A DNA stretch of 28,415 nt from Didymodactylos carnosus. Its lineage: Eukaryota > Rotifera > Eurotatoria > Philodinida > Philodinidae. The stretch is taken from the NCBI GenBank assembly GCA_905250885.1, contig CAJNOQ010001801.1:1-28415 (forward strand). Direction: 5' to 3'. Shown here one piece after another: positions 10,386-19,292 of the stretch. Under the pieces are notes generated by a model. The model was not told the origin of the DNA, made no database searches, and saw only the letters and a list, made by a program, of their open reading frames with translations. The stretch's first letter is position 1; every line of letters begins with the position of its first letter. The position numbers and the translations under genes were made by a program.

Positions 10386-10446
10386 GGTAAGAATCTTTCT
10401 ACGACGAGTTCACTGAATTTTGCGAGCTCTGTTGATACGCTAAACG
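10386..10446. repeat. Dispersed 61-bp direct repeat, copy 2
   Basis: Same orientation as 7748-7808, with four or five differences. It lies just upstream, on the minus strand, of the MULE-like pseudogene. Confidence 0.85.
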
Positions 10447-10461
10447 GTTTTTTCGATAAAG

Positions 10462-10604
10462 GGTATTTTAGTAATACCCCTCCCGAAGCATGGCCCTAGT
10501 AAAAAACTTACTAAAATCTCACTAAGATCTTAAAATAATCTTATTAAGATCTTAGTAAGATTTTGCTTACATTTGTTTAAGATCTTACACAAATCTTACA
10601 ATCA
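10462..10604. repeat. Palindrome and AAGATCTTA repeat cluster
   Basis: A hairpin gggtatt-ttagt-aataccc (about 10464-10482) is followed by at least three aagatctta-type palindromes (about 10534, 10547 and 10579) and diverged aatctta/tcttacta copies on both strands. The density of dyads suggests a short MITE or the remains of a repeat-rich transposon terminus. No family can be named. Confidence 0.55.
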
Positions 10605-11745
10605 TATAGAATAGCTCAAACACTGTATATTCTGAAGTCTTGAACCCGTTCTGATGTTTATTGACTGAATAGTAAAATTTTAGAACTTTTTCTAAACGCC
10701 AATATTGTCACAAGACTCAGCATGATCGATTACCTATAGTCCATCTGTTTTCAAGGCTACCAACAGTCACCGAGTGTCAGTCGTGGGACTCGCAATAAAT
10801 CCGACACAACACCCGAGCCGCGGAAAACCGAGGTCTCACTTGACTCTCATTTTGAAGAGGATACCTTGGGCTATCATAGCATGGAAGAAAATCAGCACAA
10901 TCCTATTGAAAACTTTTACACACGGCCTGGTTTTCCAAAGATCACCTTGCTGTTTCTCTTTGGTTTTCAATAAAGCCGTTTTTCTCAGCAAGGAAAACGA
11001 ATTTTGAAAAAAGCTCTACATATTTTTAAAGCTGGCGTATCGGCCGATCTGATAGTGTGTGAATCACCGATATAGCTCTTCACCTAAAAAACTAGATAGG
11101 TTTACAAAATAAGTCATACTCAGTTGACAGCCGTTGGTTCGGACGTCCATGGCGGTCGACTGTTTACCTCTGAAATGAATTGAAAATCTTTTTCTAAATC
11201 AGTTTTCAATGCTGATTCATAAAAATATAGTTCGAACCTTCCATCTTGCAATACAAGCTCAAAAAGTCAATTTCATCATAGAGGATGGTTTTTTGTATTT
11301 TTGAGGTCTTCTCAGTAATTTGAGTTTTTCTCCCTTAAGAAATTACTTTTAGGGGCTCGAAAAGTGTTATTTGTAATCAGCTCGTTAAGCTCAATCTGAA
11401 TATGTGTAATAATGCCAAAAACAAATTTCACTGTGATTTTGAGTTTTGGGCAGCTTACATCTGGGGAAGTTCCCTCGTAAGTAAAAACTAATTCGGCTTT
11501 GAGTGCTATTGACCATTATCTAACATTTTCCCAAGCGTTGTCCTTTTCAGAGTAATGATTTCTCAAATCGTCCAATAAGGATTACTCTTTTCCGCTGTGA
11601 GGCATTTGCGAGTAACTATCTTAGTGCTCAAAGAACTTTATCAGTTGAAGACTCTTGATCTTTGAGAGTCAAAACCGGGACATAAAACCGATGGTATATT
11701 TGATTACTTTAAGAATTAGTTGAATACATCTCGATTTTGAAATAT
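10605..11745. other. Non-coding stretch downstream of the MBL gene
   Basis: No gene is supported. It includes the presumed 3' flank of the minus-strand MBL-fold gene. A 77-codon plus frame at 10774-11007 shows no family signature. Confidence 0.3.
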
Positions 11746-12633
11746 TTAATTGGTCCAAACTATAATATTATGTAGTCGGTTCTCCTCTGTCAAAAAGAAG
11801 CTTCGTATCTCTTCTGCGGAGTAGCGTAAGCTAAAATGAATAAGAATAAACGTATTTTCTGGATGACTAGTAATAATTTCTTTTAACTGTGTAAAACAGG
11901 AATGTTTATTCTTCATAGCTAGCTCCAAGTCTTCAGAATATAAATAAGTGCATTCTATCATTATATACTTGTACTGAAAAATGTCAGGTTCTTGTGCAAA
12001 CACGAGTGGTGTAGTGTCTCCTAAGTAAGCCAGAATGTACATAATGTAGGATTCCATGATCTCAATACCGGTTTTTCGACAGGCAATAATCTCATCTTTT
12101 GTTTGGTTTTTATATTCTTCCTTGAGTCGTTTATTACTTTGCATCAAACCATAACCCACACAATCAATACTGTGATCACAAGAAAAAACTTGTACGTAAA
12201 AGGTTTGGTTCTTAGTGACAAATGGTAAACGATCAGGACCTGGCTTCACATCTTGCAGATCAAAATTTGTCGCCTTCGCTTCACTATCTTGTGATGTCAA
12301 ACATGCAACACTTTGGATAAATTGATCATAAAAATGCTTCGTATTATTCGGGACATAGATCGTTGGGATACTTTTAATTCCAGTAAGAATCATTGGCAAG
12401 GCAAATGAATGATCCGAATGACCATGTGTAATTAAAATTAATTTTGGATGAAAGGGTGATTGAAGTCCGGCATCTAGCATTATATCTAATTCAGGTATAT
12501 AAAAGCCAGTCTTTTCAGCGGCGCGCGAATGCCCACGTAAGCTCAAATTGAAACCGTCCAACTTCAAGCGATAATTCCAAACTTGATACACATTGACCAC
12601 ACCTTTCGATTCAGTGGTACTTAAAGTTGTCAT
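11746..12633 (-). CDS. tRNase Z-like MBL-fold hydrolase (TRZ1-type short form)
   Basis: The gene is intact, intronless and 295 codons long, with an in-frame stop just upstream of the ATG at 12633. The protein has every metal-ligand motif of the tRNase Z group: H70-G-H72-S-D74-H75 (THGHSDH), H154 in CDHSIDC, D206 in LGDTT, H244, and H266 in LIHFSLRYS. The HFSxRY ending and the GY...KRLKEEY block resemble short plant-type tRNase Z (TRZ1). Those enzymes cut the 3' trailer from pre-tRNA in nucleus, cytosol or organelles. The length is close to the usual 280-300 residues. It lies alone among transposon relics, has no introns although its host-like neighbours do, and could be horizontally acquired or a retrocopy. 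The fold and catalytic site are well supported; tRNA as substrate is inferred. A different phosphodiesterase of the same superfamily is the main alternative. Confidence 0.72.
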   Translation of the reverse strand: MTTLSTTESKGVVNVYQVWNYRLKLDGFNLSLRGHSRAAEKTGFYIPELDIMLDAGLQSPFHPKLILITHGHSDHSFALPMILTGIKSIPTIYVPNNTKHFYDQFIQSVACLTSQDSEAKATNFDLQDVKPGPDRLPFVTKNQTFYVQVFSCDHSIDCVGYGLMQSNKRLKEEYKNQTKDEIIACRKTGIEIMESYIMYILAYLGDTTPLVFAQEPDIFQYKYIMIECTYLYSEDLELAMKNKHSCFTQLKEIITSHPENTFILIHFSLRYSAEEIRSFFLTEENRLHNIIVWTN

Positions 12634-13442
12634 TTTGAAGTCAATGAATTATTGTTAATAGTATTAGTTTATGGCACAGCTCGTCCGATTACAGAAGAAT
12701 TATACTGTAAATAGACAATAAAACCGTTTTTTTTGCTTTATAGGTTTGTATGATGAATAATTAAGCAATCCTTCTCAATTATGACGTTTGTTCTATTCTT
12801 TCGCAACATGTGCACAATAATGTCCAAGGTAACTTGTTGTGTTTTTTCCACAATAATTGTTCCATTCAGTATTATTATTGTTTTTTCTATTATTAGTGCT
12901 GTAGCAAATAAGTAGTGTCAGATTCCCTTCGCATTGTATATCTTTGTTTCTTTCTTTTCTGTGCTTGAGACAGAAAAGAGAAAGACAAAGAAAAATATAA
13001 GATAGAGACAAAATATTTACTCTTGTCTCGTGTATAAGAACAGAGAACATTACGCATTCATGGACATTCATATACCAATCTGTTTTGAAATGACATATAT
13101 TCGGATTCCTGCAACAACATTTATATCCGTATGTATGTTATACTTCCAGTTAATTTCTACAAATCTACACTACGTTAATTAATTATCTTCTAATCCCACT
13201 CTCATTGCTCGTTTTCGGCTCGTCAACGGTTCGAAATGCCACATGACCTCGTCAATGGTTCATTCGGAGCGTACTGTTAGGCATCGGTGTTCTCGAGGGC
13301 TAATCTGTCTCATGCTATTTCAAACATTGAGCTGTCTTCTATTATCATCGCCATTAATGCTTATCTTTATCCTAAGTACATTTACATCAGTGGCATCAGC
13401 GTTAATGCTACAAGTTGGACAGTTTCAGTTCCTATAGTTCTT
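12634..13442. other. Non-coding 5' flank of the MBL gene
   Basis: No gene is supported. It should contain the MBL gene's promoter, but no clear TATA or initiator can be fixed. A 92-codon minus frame (12793-13071) is explained by a low-complexity hairpin region. The ggttcgaaatgcc at about 13229 resembles a tRNA B-box, but no tRNA fold surrounds it. Confidence 0.3.
12941..12991. repeat. Polypyrimidine/polypurine hairpin
   Basis: The arm tctttgtttctttcttttctgt pairs with acagaaaagagaaagacaaaga with about three mismatches and a 7-base loop. It could be a simple-sequence by-product or a small MITE. Confidence 0.6.
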
Positions 13443-13496
13443 AAGAACCGGTCACCAGTTCACTTTCTGTTGAACGGGAACTGGTTACCAGTTCTT
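13443..13496. repeat. 19-bp inverted repeat (aagaaccggtcaccagttc type)
   Basis: Arms 13443-13461 and 13478-13496 pair with two mismatches around a 16-base spacer. The right arm (aactggttaccagtt) is itself nearly palindromic. It lies about 140 bases before the transposase reading frame and may belong to that transposon's terminal region. No matching copy was found beyond its right end. Confidence 0.65.
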
Positions 13497-13633
13497 TTCA
13501 AAAATTCAAAATAAAATAAAGCTGATTTAGCTAGTTATACTGACTTGGTTTAGTCAACTAAACACACCATCTACCTCTGGTACACTACACAAAGTCAGTG
13601 TACTTACAGTAACGTCGAGTATCTGCAAAACGA

Positions 13634-14225
13634 TTGTCTAACGAGAATTGTGCGAACCAGACGTCACAAGAATCTTCAAGTGAAGATGAAAATTTTACTG
13701 ATACAAAAGAAGATTCTATTAATTTTACAGAAAAAAATATGTTATTTGAAATTAGTGATGTTTTTAGTTCATGTAAAGAAGAATGTAATCCAAGATTTTT
13801 GAGTACAATGATATATATGATATTAACGCATTTCGACATTTCGTTTCGTGATGCAGATGCATTTCTATTATCAATTGGTGCAACGACAGCATAAACATGT
13901 CATAAATGGATTCAAACATTTTCAAAGGATTTTGATGAATTTATGAATGATGGAAGAGGTGGGAAACAGAAAGATAGTTTTTATGATGTGTTCCCACATT
14001 TAGAGATCGAAGCACAAGCTTTTGTGATTTCTGCCTATTCGCAAAAATCCAACAGCTTCGTGGTAGCCGATTTAGGCAATTTTATTGATACACACTTTTA
14101 TGAACTTAATAGTCTGAAAAAAACTGATAATGTTTTAATTCATTCAATTGAAAGTTATTGATTGGATTTAAGACGTTGGGGTGCGAAGCACGAAGCTAAT
14201 TCTAATCGTCCTTACTCTGAGGGCC
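13634..14225 (+). pseudogene. DDE transposase pseudogene, N-terminal part
   Basis: The frame starts at 13634 (MSNENCANQ, then an acidic Ser/Glu-rich stretch). It is broken by an in-frame stop at about 13892 (ATTA*TCHKW), reopens through DGRGGKQKDSFYDVFP and SFVVADLGNFIDTHFY, then has another stop after SIESY (14159-14161) before LDLRRWGAK. This order matches the helical DNA-binding N-terminus of a widespread eukaryotic DDE_3-type transposase family (Tc1/IS630-like fold). Coding continues only to about 14225 (NRPYSEGH), where a separate TIR element interrupts it; the C-terminal half resumes near 15005. Confidence 0.75.
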
Positions 14226-14242
14226 ATGGACCAGGGGGCATA

Positions 14243-14920
14243 CCAGAGGCGGCGGAACGTTCCCAAATGGGTAAGGCCCGTGGTAAGAAAAGCAGCAAAT
14301 TTAGAAAGTTTTTCGAGAAAGTGCAATTTTCCGTAATAAAAGTTTTCGTAACAAGAACAAGCAAGCAAACAAGGAAATACTTTTTCGAGTCAATTCGTTA
14401 AAATAAAATGTTAGCTCAAGCTCCAGGAATCCAAGCTGTTTTTACTCAGACTCCAAAAAAAGTGACGTACCTAGCAAAAAGGCCAAAAAACGGATAAAGT
14501 TTGCTCGAGACTATTCAAAGTAAATTTGTTTGAAAAACGTGGCATATCTATATGATTAAAGGATCACTACGCTATTTTGAACAAAAGACAATCTATATTT
14601 AGAAGTTTCTTGGCGTTTCGGATGCCAAAAGTTAACATTTTATCGTGATCCAGTCTTCTGTCCTCACTGCACATATCTCATGTTAGTCTCTGCGTTTAAG
14701 ATCAGTCAAAAAAAGCCGAGTTTAATACACGCGGCCAAACGTCTTTTGGTCTTTTATTCAGACAAATGAGGCCTTTCTGTCAATGTAGCCAAGTATTATC
14801 TAAATAACATAGTGCTAAATTCAAAATTCTACATCAAAATAGGGTAATGCTCAGCCTAACAGAGCCAAATCCGAGAATGGCTTAAGCAGTACCCAGCCTA
14901 GTGGTTCCGCCGCCTCTTGG
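14243..14920. mobile_element. TIR element (gaggcggcggaac ends) inside the transposase
   Basis: The left end CCAGAGGCGGCGGAAC (14243-14258) and the right end GTTCCGCCGCCTCTTGG (14904-14920) are inverted copies with a 13-base perfect core. Flanking sequences ggcatacc and gtcatacc match at 7 of 8 positions, which would fit an 8-bp hAT-type target duplication if the boundaries are shifted by a base or two. It is about 680 bp long and carries no transposase. It splits the DDE pseudogene exactly where coding similarity stops, so it inserted into the older element. Confidence 0.7.
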
Positions 14921-15004
14921 TCATACCTACTACACCAAAGCCAACAATTCTCAGTTGTAGGTCAAACACAGCTGAGTTTTCTTTAAAGTTTAGTTCACAA
15001 AATC

Positions 15005-16075
15005 ATTTTTTCTCGTTATCTAAGTCATGACGATTCAACGTTTCGGGGCAGGAGAAATAAGTACTAAACGGTGGATTGTCAATGATAATGCACCATTCTT
15101 TAATAAGGGAAGAGGGCGAAGTATCATGATTTCAGATTATATTCAGCACCCGAGCGGTCCATTCTTCCGTTTGACTAGACAAGAATGGTCTACTGCTGTT
15201 AAAAAATACCCCGATTTACTAAATGATACAGACATAAGCTCTGAAGAATACTCAGCAACAGCATCAATCAATGTCGGAGTTGATGGTTGTTTCGACAATC
15301 AAACAATTTTGAACCAATTTGAACGTCTATTATTAGAGTTCAAAAAGGATTTTAAAAATAATTTAATTCAAGTAGGAGTCGACAACGCTCGTACGCATAC
15401 GGTGAAAGAATATAACTTACAAGATTTTGGAATGCGTCCAGGTACACGTTGTCCAGTAAAAATTATCCAGTACATTGACGAAAAGAATAAAAAACAAATT
15501 CTAAACTGTTATTTTACATCGGGACCATTTAAAGGCCAGTCTAAAGGACTGTTACAAACTGCTCAGGATTTAACCTTGACTGTTTCGGTTAGTTGTAAAT
15601 TGGATGAGTTAAAACCCATATTAATCAAATATCCTGCTTTCATAAATTTAAGGAAAAAAAATAATCAATTGAAGATGTTTCTTCTTCTTGTAACCTAAAT
15701 GTTTCTGTATAAATTTTACTTCTTAGATATCAAAGTTGGAAAGCTCAGCTTGGGATTACGGAGTTAAAATCATTTTTGGGCCCATTTCATTGTGAGATGA
15801 ATGCAATTGAGGGTATGTCGTGTCAGTTAAAACAATATGCTCGTGAACATAATGACCAAACATTTAACAAAATGATTACTTTAATTAATGATTCGAGATC
15901 GAATTTTGTTGAAAAAAACGTTTATGTGAAATTTTTTAGACCCTTTTGAACACTTTAAACGCTTATAACGAAGGAAAAGATTATAAGGAGGTGTTAGCAA
16001 TGTCCTTTAGCAATCTCTGTAAAGATACAGTAATCTCACATCGAAAAACAAGGAACACTAATATTGATAATTAGC
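15005..16075 (+). pseudogene. DDE transposase pseudogene, C-terminal catalytic part
   Basis: The catalytic core resumes with SHDDSTFR (about 15024-15047). A one-base frameshift then leads into GEISTKRW and an open frame through PFFNKGRGRS, HPSGPFF, FDNQTI, VDNARTHT (second catalytic Asp, about 15379) and GPFKGQSKGLL. Around 15655-15765 the frame is disturbed by inserted AT-rich sequence and another shift. It then reads FHCEMNAIEGM (catalytic Glu, about 15790), LKQYAREHNDQTFNKMI and FVEKN, ending near 16073. All three DDE residues are recognisable but spread over three frames, so no functional protein can be made. The segment between the N-terminal half and SHDDST is largely lost. Confidence 0.8.
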
Positions 16076-16463
16076 ATATGTGATATTTTTGTAAAGCAAA
16101 ATGTTCTCTAGATATCTTTAGAGATCTTGAAAATGTGCTGATTAGATTCAGCATCGTTTGTTACATATTTGTGTATTAATATCATTGACTTTGAATGAAA
16201 AGTAAAAAGGTTATCGAAAAACGGCTTCCCCGACTTTTAGATGAAAGTGCCAAAATTCCAATAAAAAGCACATATCTTAAGAACGGAAAAGAATTTTGAA
16301 AAAAGGAGAACGTACTTTTGTTCCTCGTTGAATGCCAATTCTAATGAACACAGAAGTGGATATGGAAATCCAACACAGATTTCCACCACGTGCTTGGGGT
16401 ATAGAAATTTTTTATTCAATATTAGAAGCCTTTTCTCAATTTCCTTCGTCTCTATCTCGTTCT
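16076..16463. other. Non-coding stretch
   Basis: No gene or repeat is recognised. It may contain the right end of the DDE transposon, but no terminus matching the left side is visible. Confidence 0.3.
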
Positions 16464-16649
16464 TGTGAAAAGCACTGAAAAGCTAAACGACTGCCTTCTA
16501 TTATGCCGTCGATACTAGTAAAGTTTCAGCTACTCACTCGTAATTGCTGTCGTCGATGAGGTAGTGAGCGTGGTAGAGGTAGTGACGGACGTTGTAGTAC
16601 TACCTAAAGTCAGAAATAGTTTACCGTCTATACCAATTTGGTAAAGGTA
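16464..16649 (-). repeat. Duplicated unit A with a Thr-rich exon
   Basis: Direct duplicate of 16805-16993, starting near aaagcact and ending gtaaaggta. Similarity is about 80%. The unit holds the exon-like segment at 16538-16603. Confidence 0.8.
16538..16603 (-). pseudogene. Thr-rich 66-nt exon-like segment, copy A
   Basis: On the minus strand, TTTCTGACTTTAG (acceptor-like) precedes a 66-nt segment followed by GTGAGT (donor-like). One reading frame is a Ser/Thr run (STTTSVTTSTTLTTSSTTAI). Its length is a multiple of three, so it could be added or skipped without changing frame. Thr/Ser runs like this are typical of heavily O-glycosylated linkers in secreted or surface proteins. The neighbouring exons of a host gene are not recognisable, so it may be an orphan exon. 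The splice signals are the only evidence of expression. Confidence 0.4.
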
Positions 16650-16804
16650 GGAGGACAGACTAAGAGGAACAATATCTATTATGATTGTATTCAATCTCGA
16701 CAAAGTCTAATACTCTGGTTTTCCTTGCCTGCAAACATTCACGGCTCTCTTAATATTTCCTACAAATACATTGAGCTATAGGAAGGCTCGAAGAGTTTCC
16801 TTTC

Positions 16805-16993
16805 TATGCAAAGCACTCAAAACGCTAAAAATGACTGGCTTGGGTTTCAACATCGATACCGGTAAAGTTTCAGCTACGCACTCGTAGTTGCTGTCGTCGA
16901 AGAGGTAGTGAGCGTGGTAAAGGTACTGACGGCCGTTGTAGTAGTACCTAAAAAAAGAGATAGTTTACAATCTATAGCAATTTGGTAAAGGTA
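16805..16993 (-). repeat. Duplicated unit B with a Thr-rich exon
   Basis: Direct duplicate of 16464-16649. The exon-like segments of the two units are exactly 344 bases apart. Confidence 0.8.
16882..16947 (-). pseudogene. Thr-rich 66-nt exon-like segment, copy B
   Basis: Same layout as copy A: CTCTTTTTTTAG, then a 66-nt segment (TTTTAVSTFTTLTTSSTTAT), then GTGCGT, a weaker but usable donor. Reading through the intron-like flanks gives a 77-codon open frame (16874-17107). The coding meaning of the segment upstream of the acceptor is not recognised. Confidence 0.4.
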
Positions 16994-17371
16994 CACAGTG
17001 GGCATTTCCTCATAGAGCAGGCGGCATTTTTTGCCGACATAGTTTTTTTGAATCCAAAAGCACTTTTTTATAGGTTTTCGCATACGGTATTTCCAGCAGT
17101 GTGGCAAAGGTGAGTCGTGGAAGGTTTTTCAGAGGTTTTTCAGGGGATTTCCAGAGACCTAGGCTTCAAAAAACCCTTAGAAAAAGTTTGCAATTGTTTT
17201 AAAGCAAAGTTTCAGACTTGCCGTAACCTGAAACCTATAAATTTGTGCTTTGAAAATATTTGCGCGACGCTGAGAGGTCTTCCAAAAAATCGATATCAAA
17301 CTTCTAACAAAAATGCTCACAAATGTCCGACTTTTAGAAACTGAGCAATATTTTGCCGAAGGCGGCTAGCT
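16994..17371. other. Non-coding stretch before the hairpin
   Basis: No gene is supported. A 75-codon plus frame (17117-17344) has no recognisable domain. Confidence 0.3.
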
Positions 17372-17417
17372 AAAAGAGGATGAAGTTACCCAGGTCTGGG
17401 TAACTTCATCCTCTTTT
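17372..17417. repeat. Perfect hairpin, 22-bp arms, 2-nt loop
   Basis: AAAAGAGGATGAAGTTACCC begins the left arm (17372-17393) and its exact complement forms 17396-17417, separated only by GT. A perfect 44-base palindrome is far beyond chance and has had no time to decay, unlike the other inverted repeats here. It could be a very small MITE, a cruciform-forming site or a transcribed stem. No terminator-like or miRNA-like flank is evident. Confidence 0.92.
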
Positions 17418-17817
17418 CACGCCCAGAGAGTCAAAAAAATGTTTTCTCTTGCACTGTAGTTTTACTCAATAAAACACAAGAGAGCAACAAACAGAAATAT
17501 AAATCTCGATTTTAATTGACACGTTGTTTTTGGACTGTATATTTTTGATTAGAATGAATAAGTTTAAGCAGTTTAGGCGTTGATAAGAAATAATTATAAA
17601 TTTCAGTGCATTATGATAACGATGAGTTTAAACGAATTTTAGACCAAGGGAAGCAACAAAAAATGCTTAAATGCGGACAAATTGCGGAAAAATCTCAAAA
17701 ATCCGAAATTTGTTCACAAAATGACAACGCATTCGAACGTTCAAAAAAGACAATGCGGATAGAAACACGAAAGAATATAATCGGATATACTAATTTTCTC
17801 ATATATTACGTGATAAT
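17418..17817. other. Non-coding stretch with a minor open frame
   Basis: A 75-codon plus frame (17606-17833) follows an acceptor-like atttcag and is rich in Lys/Gln/Glu, but no family is recognised and no partner exon is seen. Confidence 0.25.
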
Positions 17818-17950
17818 TACGGTGGCCGTTTAAGTGCCGTTTTCATAAACGTAGCTTACGGGCTGTTTTTACACCGTAAATTAACAGTGTAAAAACGGCA
17901 TATTAACGCTGACCGTAAACGGCATGTTTTCACACTGTTAACGGACCGCT
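17818..17950. repeat. Interlaced GCCGTTTTTACAC palindromes
   Basis: gctgtttttacac (17862-17874) pairs with gtgtaaaaacggc (17887-17899). The latter also pairs with catgttttcacactgttaacgg (about 17923-17944), so alternative stems compete for the same arm. Several further gccgttt/aaacggc copies lie within 130 bases. It may be the terminus of an unidentified transposon. Confidence 0.65.
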
Positions 17951-18738
17951 CTGTTTGGCCTGGGCATGTATAAGTTATTAAATGTCAGTTTTCGTTGATC
18001 CGGGTGATAGCGACATCTAAGGTGATGCTAGGCTGTTTATTTCATTTCATTACATAGTAGAAAAGAAGAAAAAAATTTTTAAAATAACTTCAAGCTTCCA
18101 TTCTTTTTTTTATTCACCTTTACAATTTTACATAATAGCAACAACAGGCTTAAAAACCGGTCAAGATAAGTGTCCGATAATTTTTCTACTGATAATCGCG
18201 GTTGTCAATATAAACCTATTTTCAGCTTAAAAGGAGCTAACAGTCGTGATTGTTGAAAGAAGAGTTATCGAATACTTCTCTGGATCTACAAAAACATGAG
18301 TCCACAATTACCCGTTTCGAACTCGATCATGACATCGTAAGGCAACTATTCAGAGGACAGCAGATAATTTTCTGTTGGTCCCAGAGTGCTCTAATGAAAA
18401 AGGGTAAATCTTCTGTGTTTCTTTTGTTTCAATTTGATTTAATCAATTTTGATTAAATTGTTATTATTATTAAAACCGTATCGGCCTTTCAGTTCCTTTT
18501 TAATTTAACAGAATTTGTTACGTTCGAGTTATTTATTTATTCGATAACATAGAGAACCGCACGTATTAATTCCGACTATTCATGCTCCTCGGTAATGATT
18601 GTGTTGACACGTGTTGAGAAAACTAAATGAAAAATCTCTTACTAATTTCCATACAAGATTCGTGCAAATATAATTTAAAAAGCTTTTAAGTGTGCCGAGA
18701 GTTTTGAGTTTTAAAGTCAAAGAGACGATGTTTCGAGA
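17951..18738. other. Non-coding stretch
   Basis: No gene is supported. A 68-codon plus frame (18250-18456) contains LKEELSNTSLDLQKHESTI and might be a retroelement or host-gene scrap, but no family is recognised. Confidence 0.3.
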
Positions 18739-19012
18739 AAAGGATATCCGGAGAATTTTTTTGAATGTATCTTGCAGTCAGAGTGGCTCGACCGCATAAA
18801 ACAAACCTAAAAATAGTTAATGACCTGCCTTCTAACACTTCCTACATTCGATATTTCATAGGATGATGTGTCAGTAATGTGAAGAATGAGACCTGGTCGA
18901 GTTTAAGGATTCAAAAATTGAAGAACAATGTACCGTTTTCAAAAATGTAATTATTTTATTGAGCTACTCTTGCTTAACGATACATTGAAAAAGAATTCTC
19001 CAGATATCTTTT
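18739..19012. mobile_element. MITE-like inverted repeat, ~52-bp arms
   Basis: Left arm 18739-18790 (starts aaaggatatccggagaattt) and right arm 18961-19012 (complement starts aaagatatctggagaattc) are about 80% identical, with about 170 bases between them. The size and absence of coding fit a MITE. No target duplication is clear. Confidence 0.65.
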
Positions 19013-19208
19013 AAACAGACAATAAAAACAGAATTTTAATGCATGAATTTTACTTCTCACTGATGCCTTTATGTTCAACAGGAAAAAAACCGCACTTTTC
19101 AAGTACAGTCATCTTTTCCTGAAAGATCCTTTTTTGCCTTTGGATCTCAAGACTCTCTTCTCTTAAACGCTTGTTAAATTATATTTTCTTTCCAAACCGT
19201 CTAGAAAG

Positions 19209-19292
19209 AGTGTTCAGTAACATAAAATATCGTTTTTTTTACTAGTGTCTTCTCATTGTGCCACAGACGGTCATGTTTTCTCACTGAACACT
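19209..19292. repeat. 84-bp MITE-like unit with agtgttcagt ends
   Basis: AGTGTTCAGT (19209-19218) and its exact complement ACTGAACACT (19283-19292) bound an 84-base unit. Looser pairing (aacataaaat against catgttttct) continues inward. Confidence 0.5.

Noticed and set aside
10774..11007. 77-codon plus-strand ORF
   Set aside because: No family likeness, no splice partner and no duplicate to support selection.
12793..13071. 92-codon minus-strand ORF
   Set aside because: It runs through a polypyrimidine hairpin and an Asn-codon microsatellite-like stretch, with no domain signature.
13200..13290. tRNA-like B-box (ggttcgaaatgcc)
   Set aside because: No A-box, acceptor stem or cloverleaf can be folded around it.
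15655..15765. A genuine spliceosomal intron in the transposase
   Set aside because: A gtaacc...ttcttag segment exists, but splicing it does not restore the reading frame into the catalytic Glu block.
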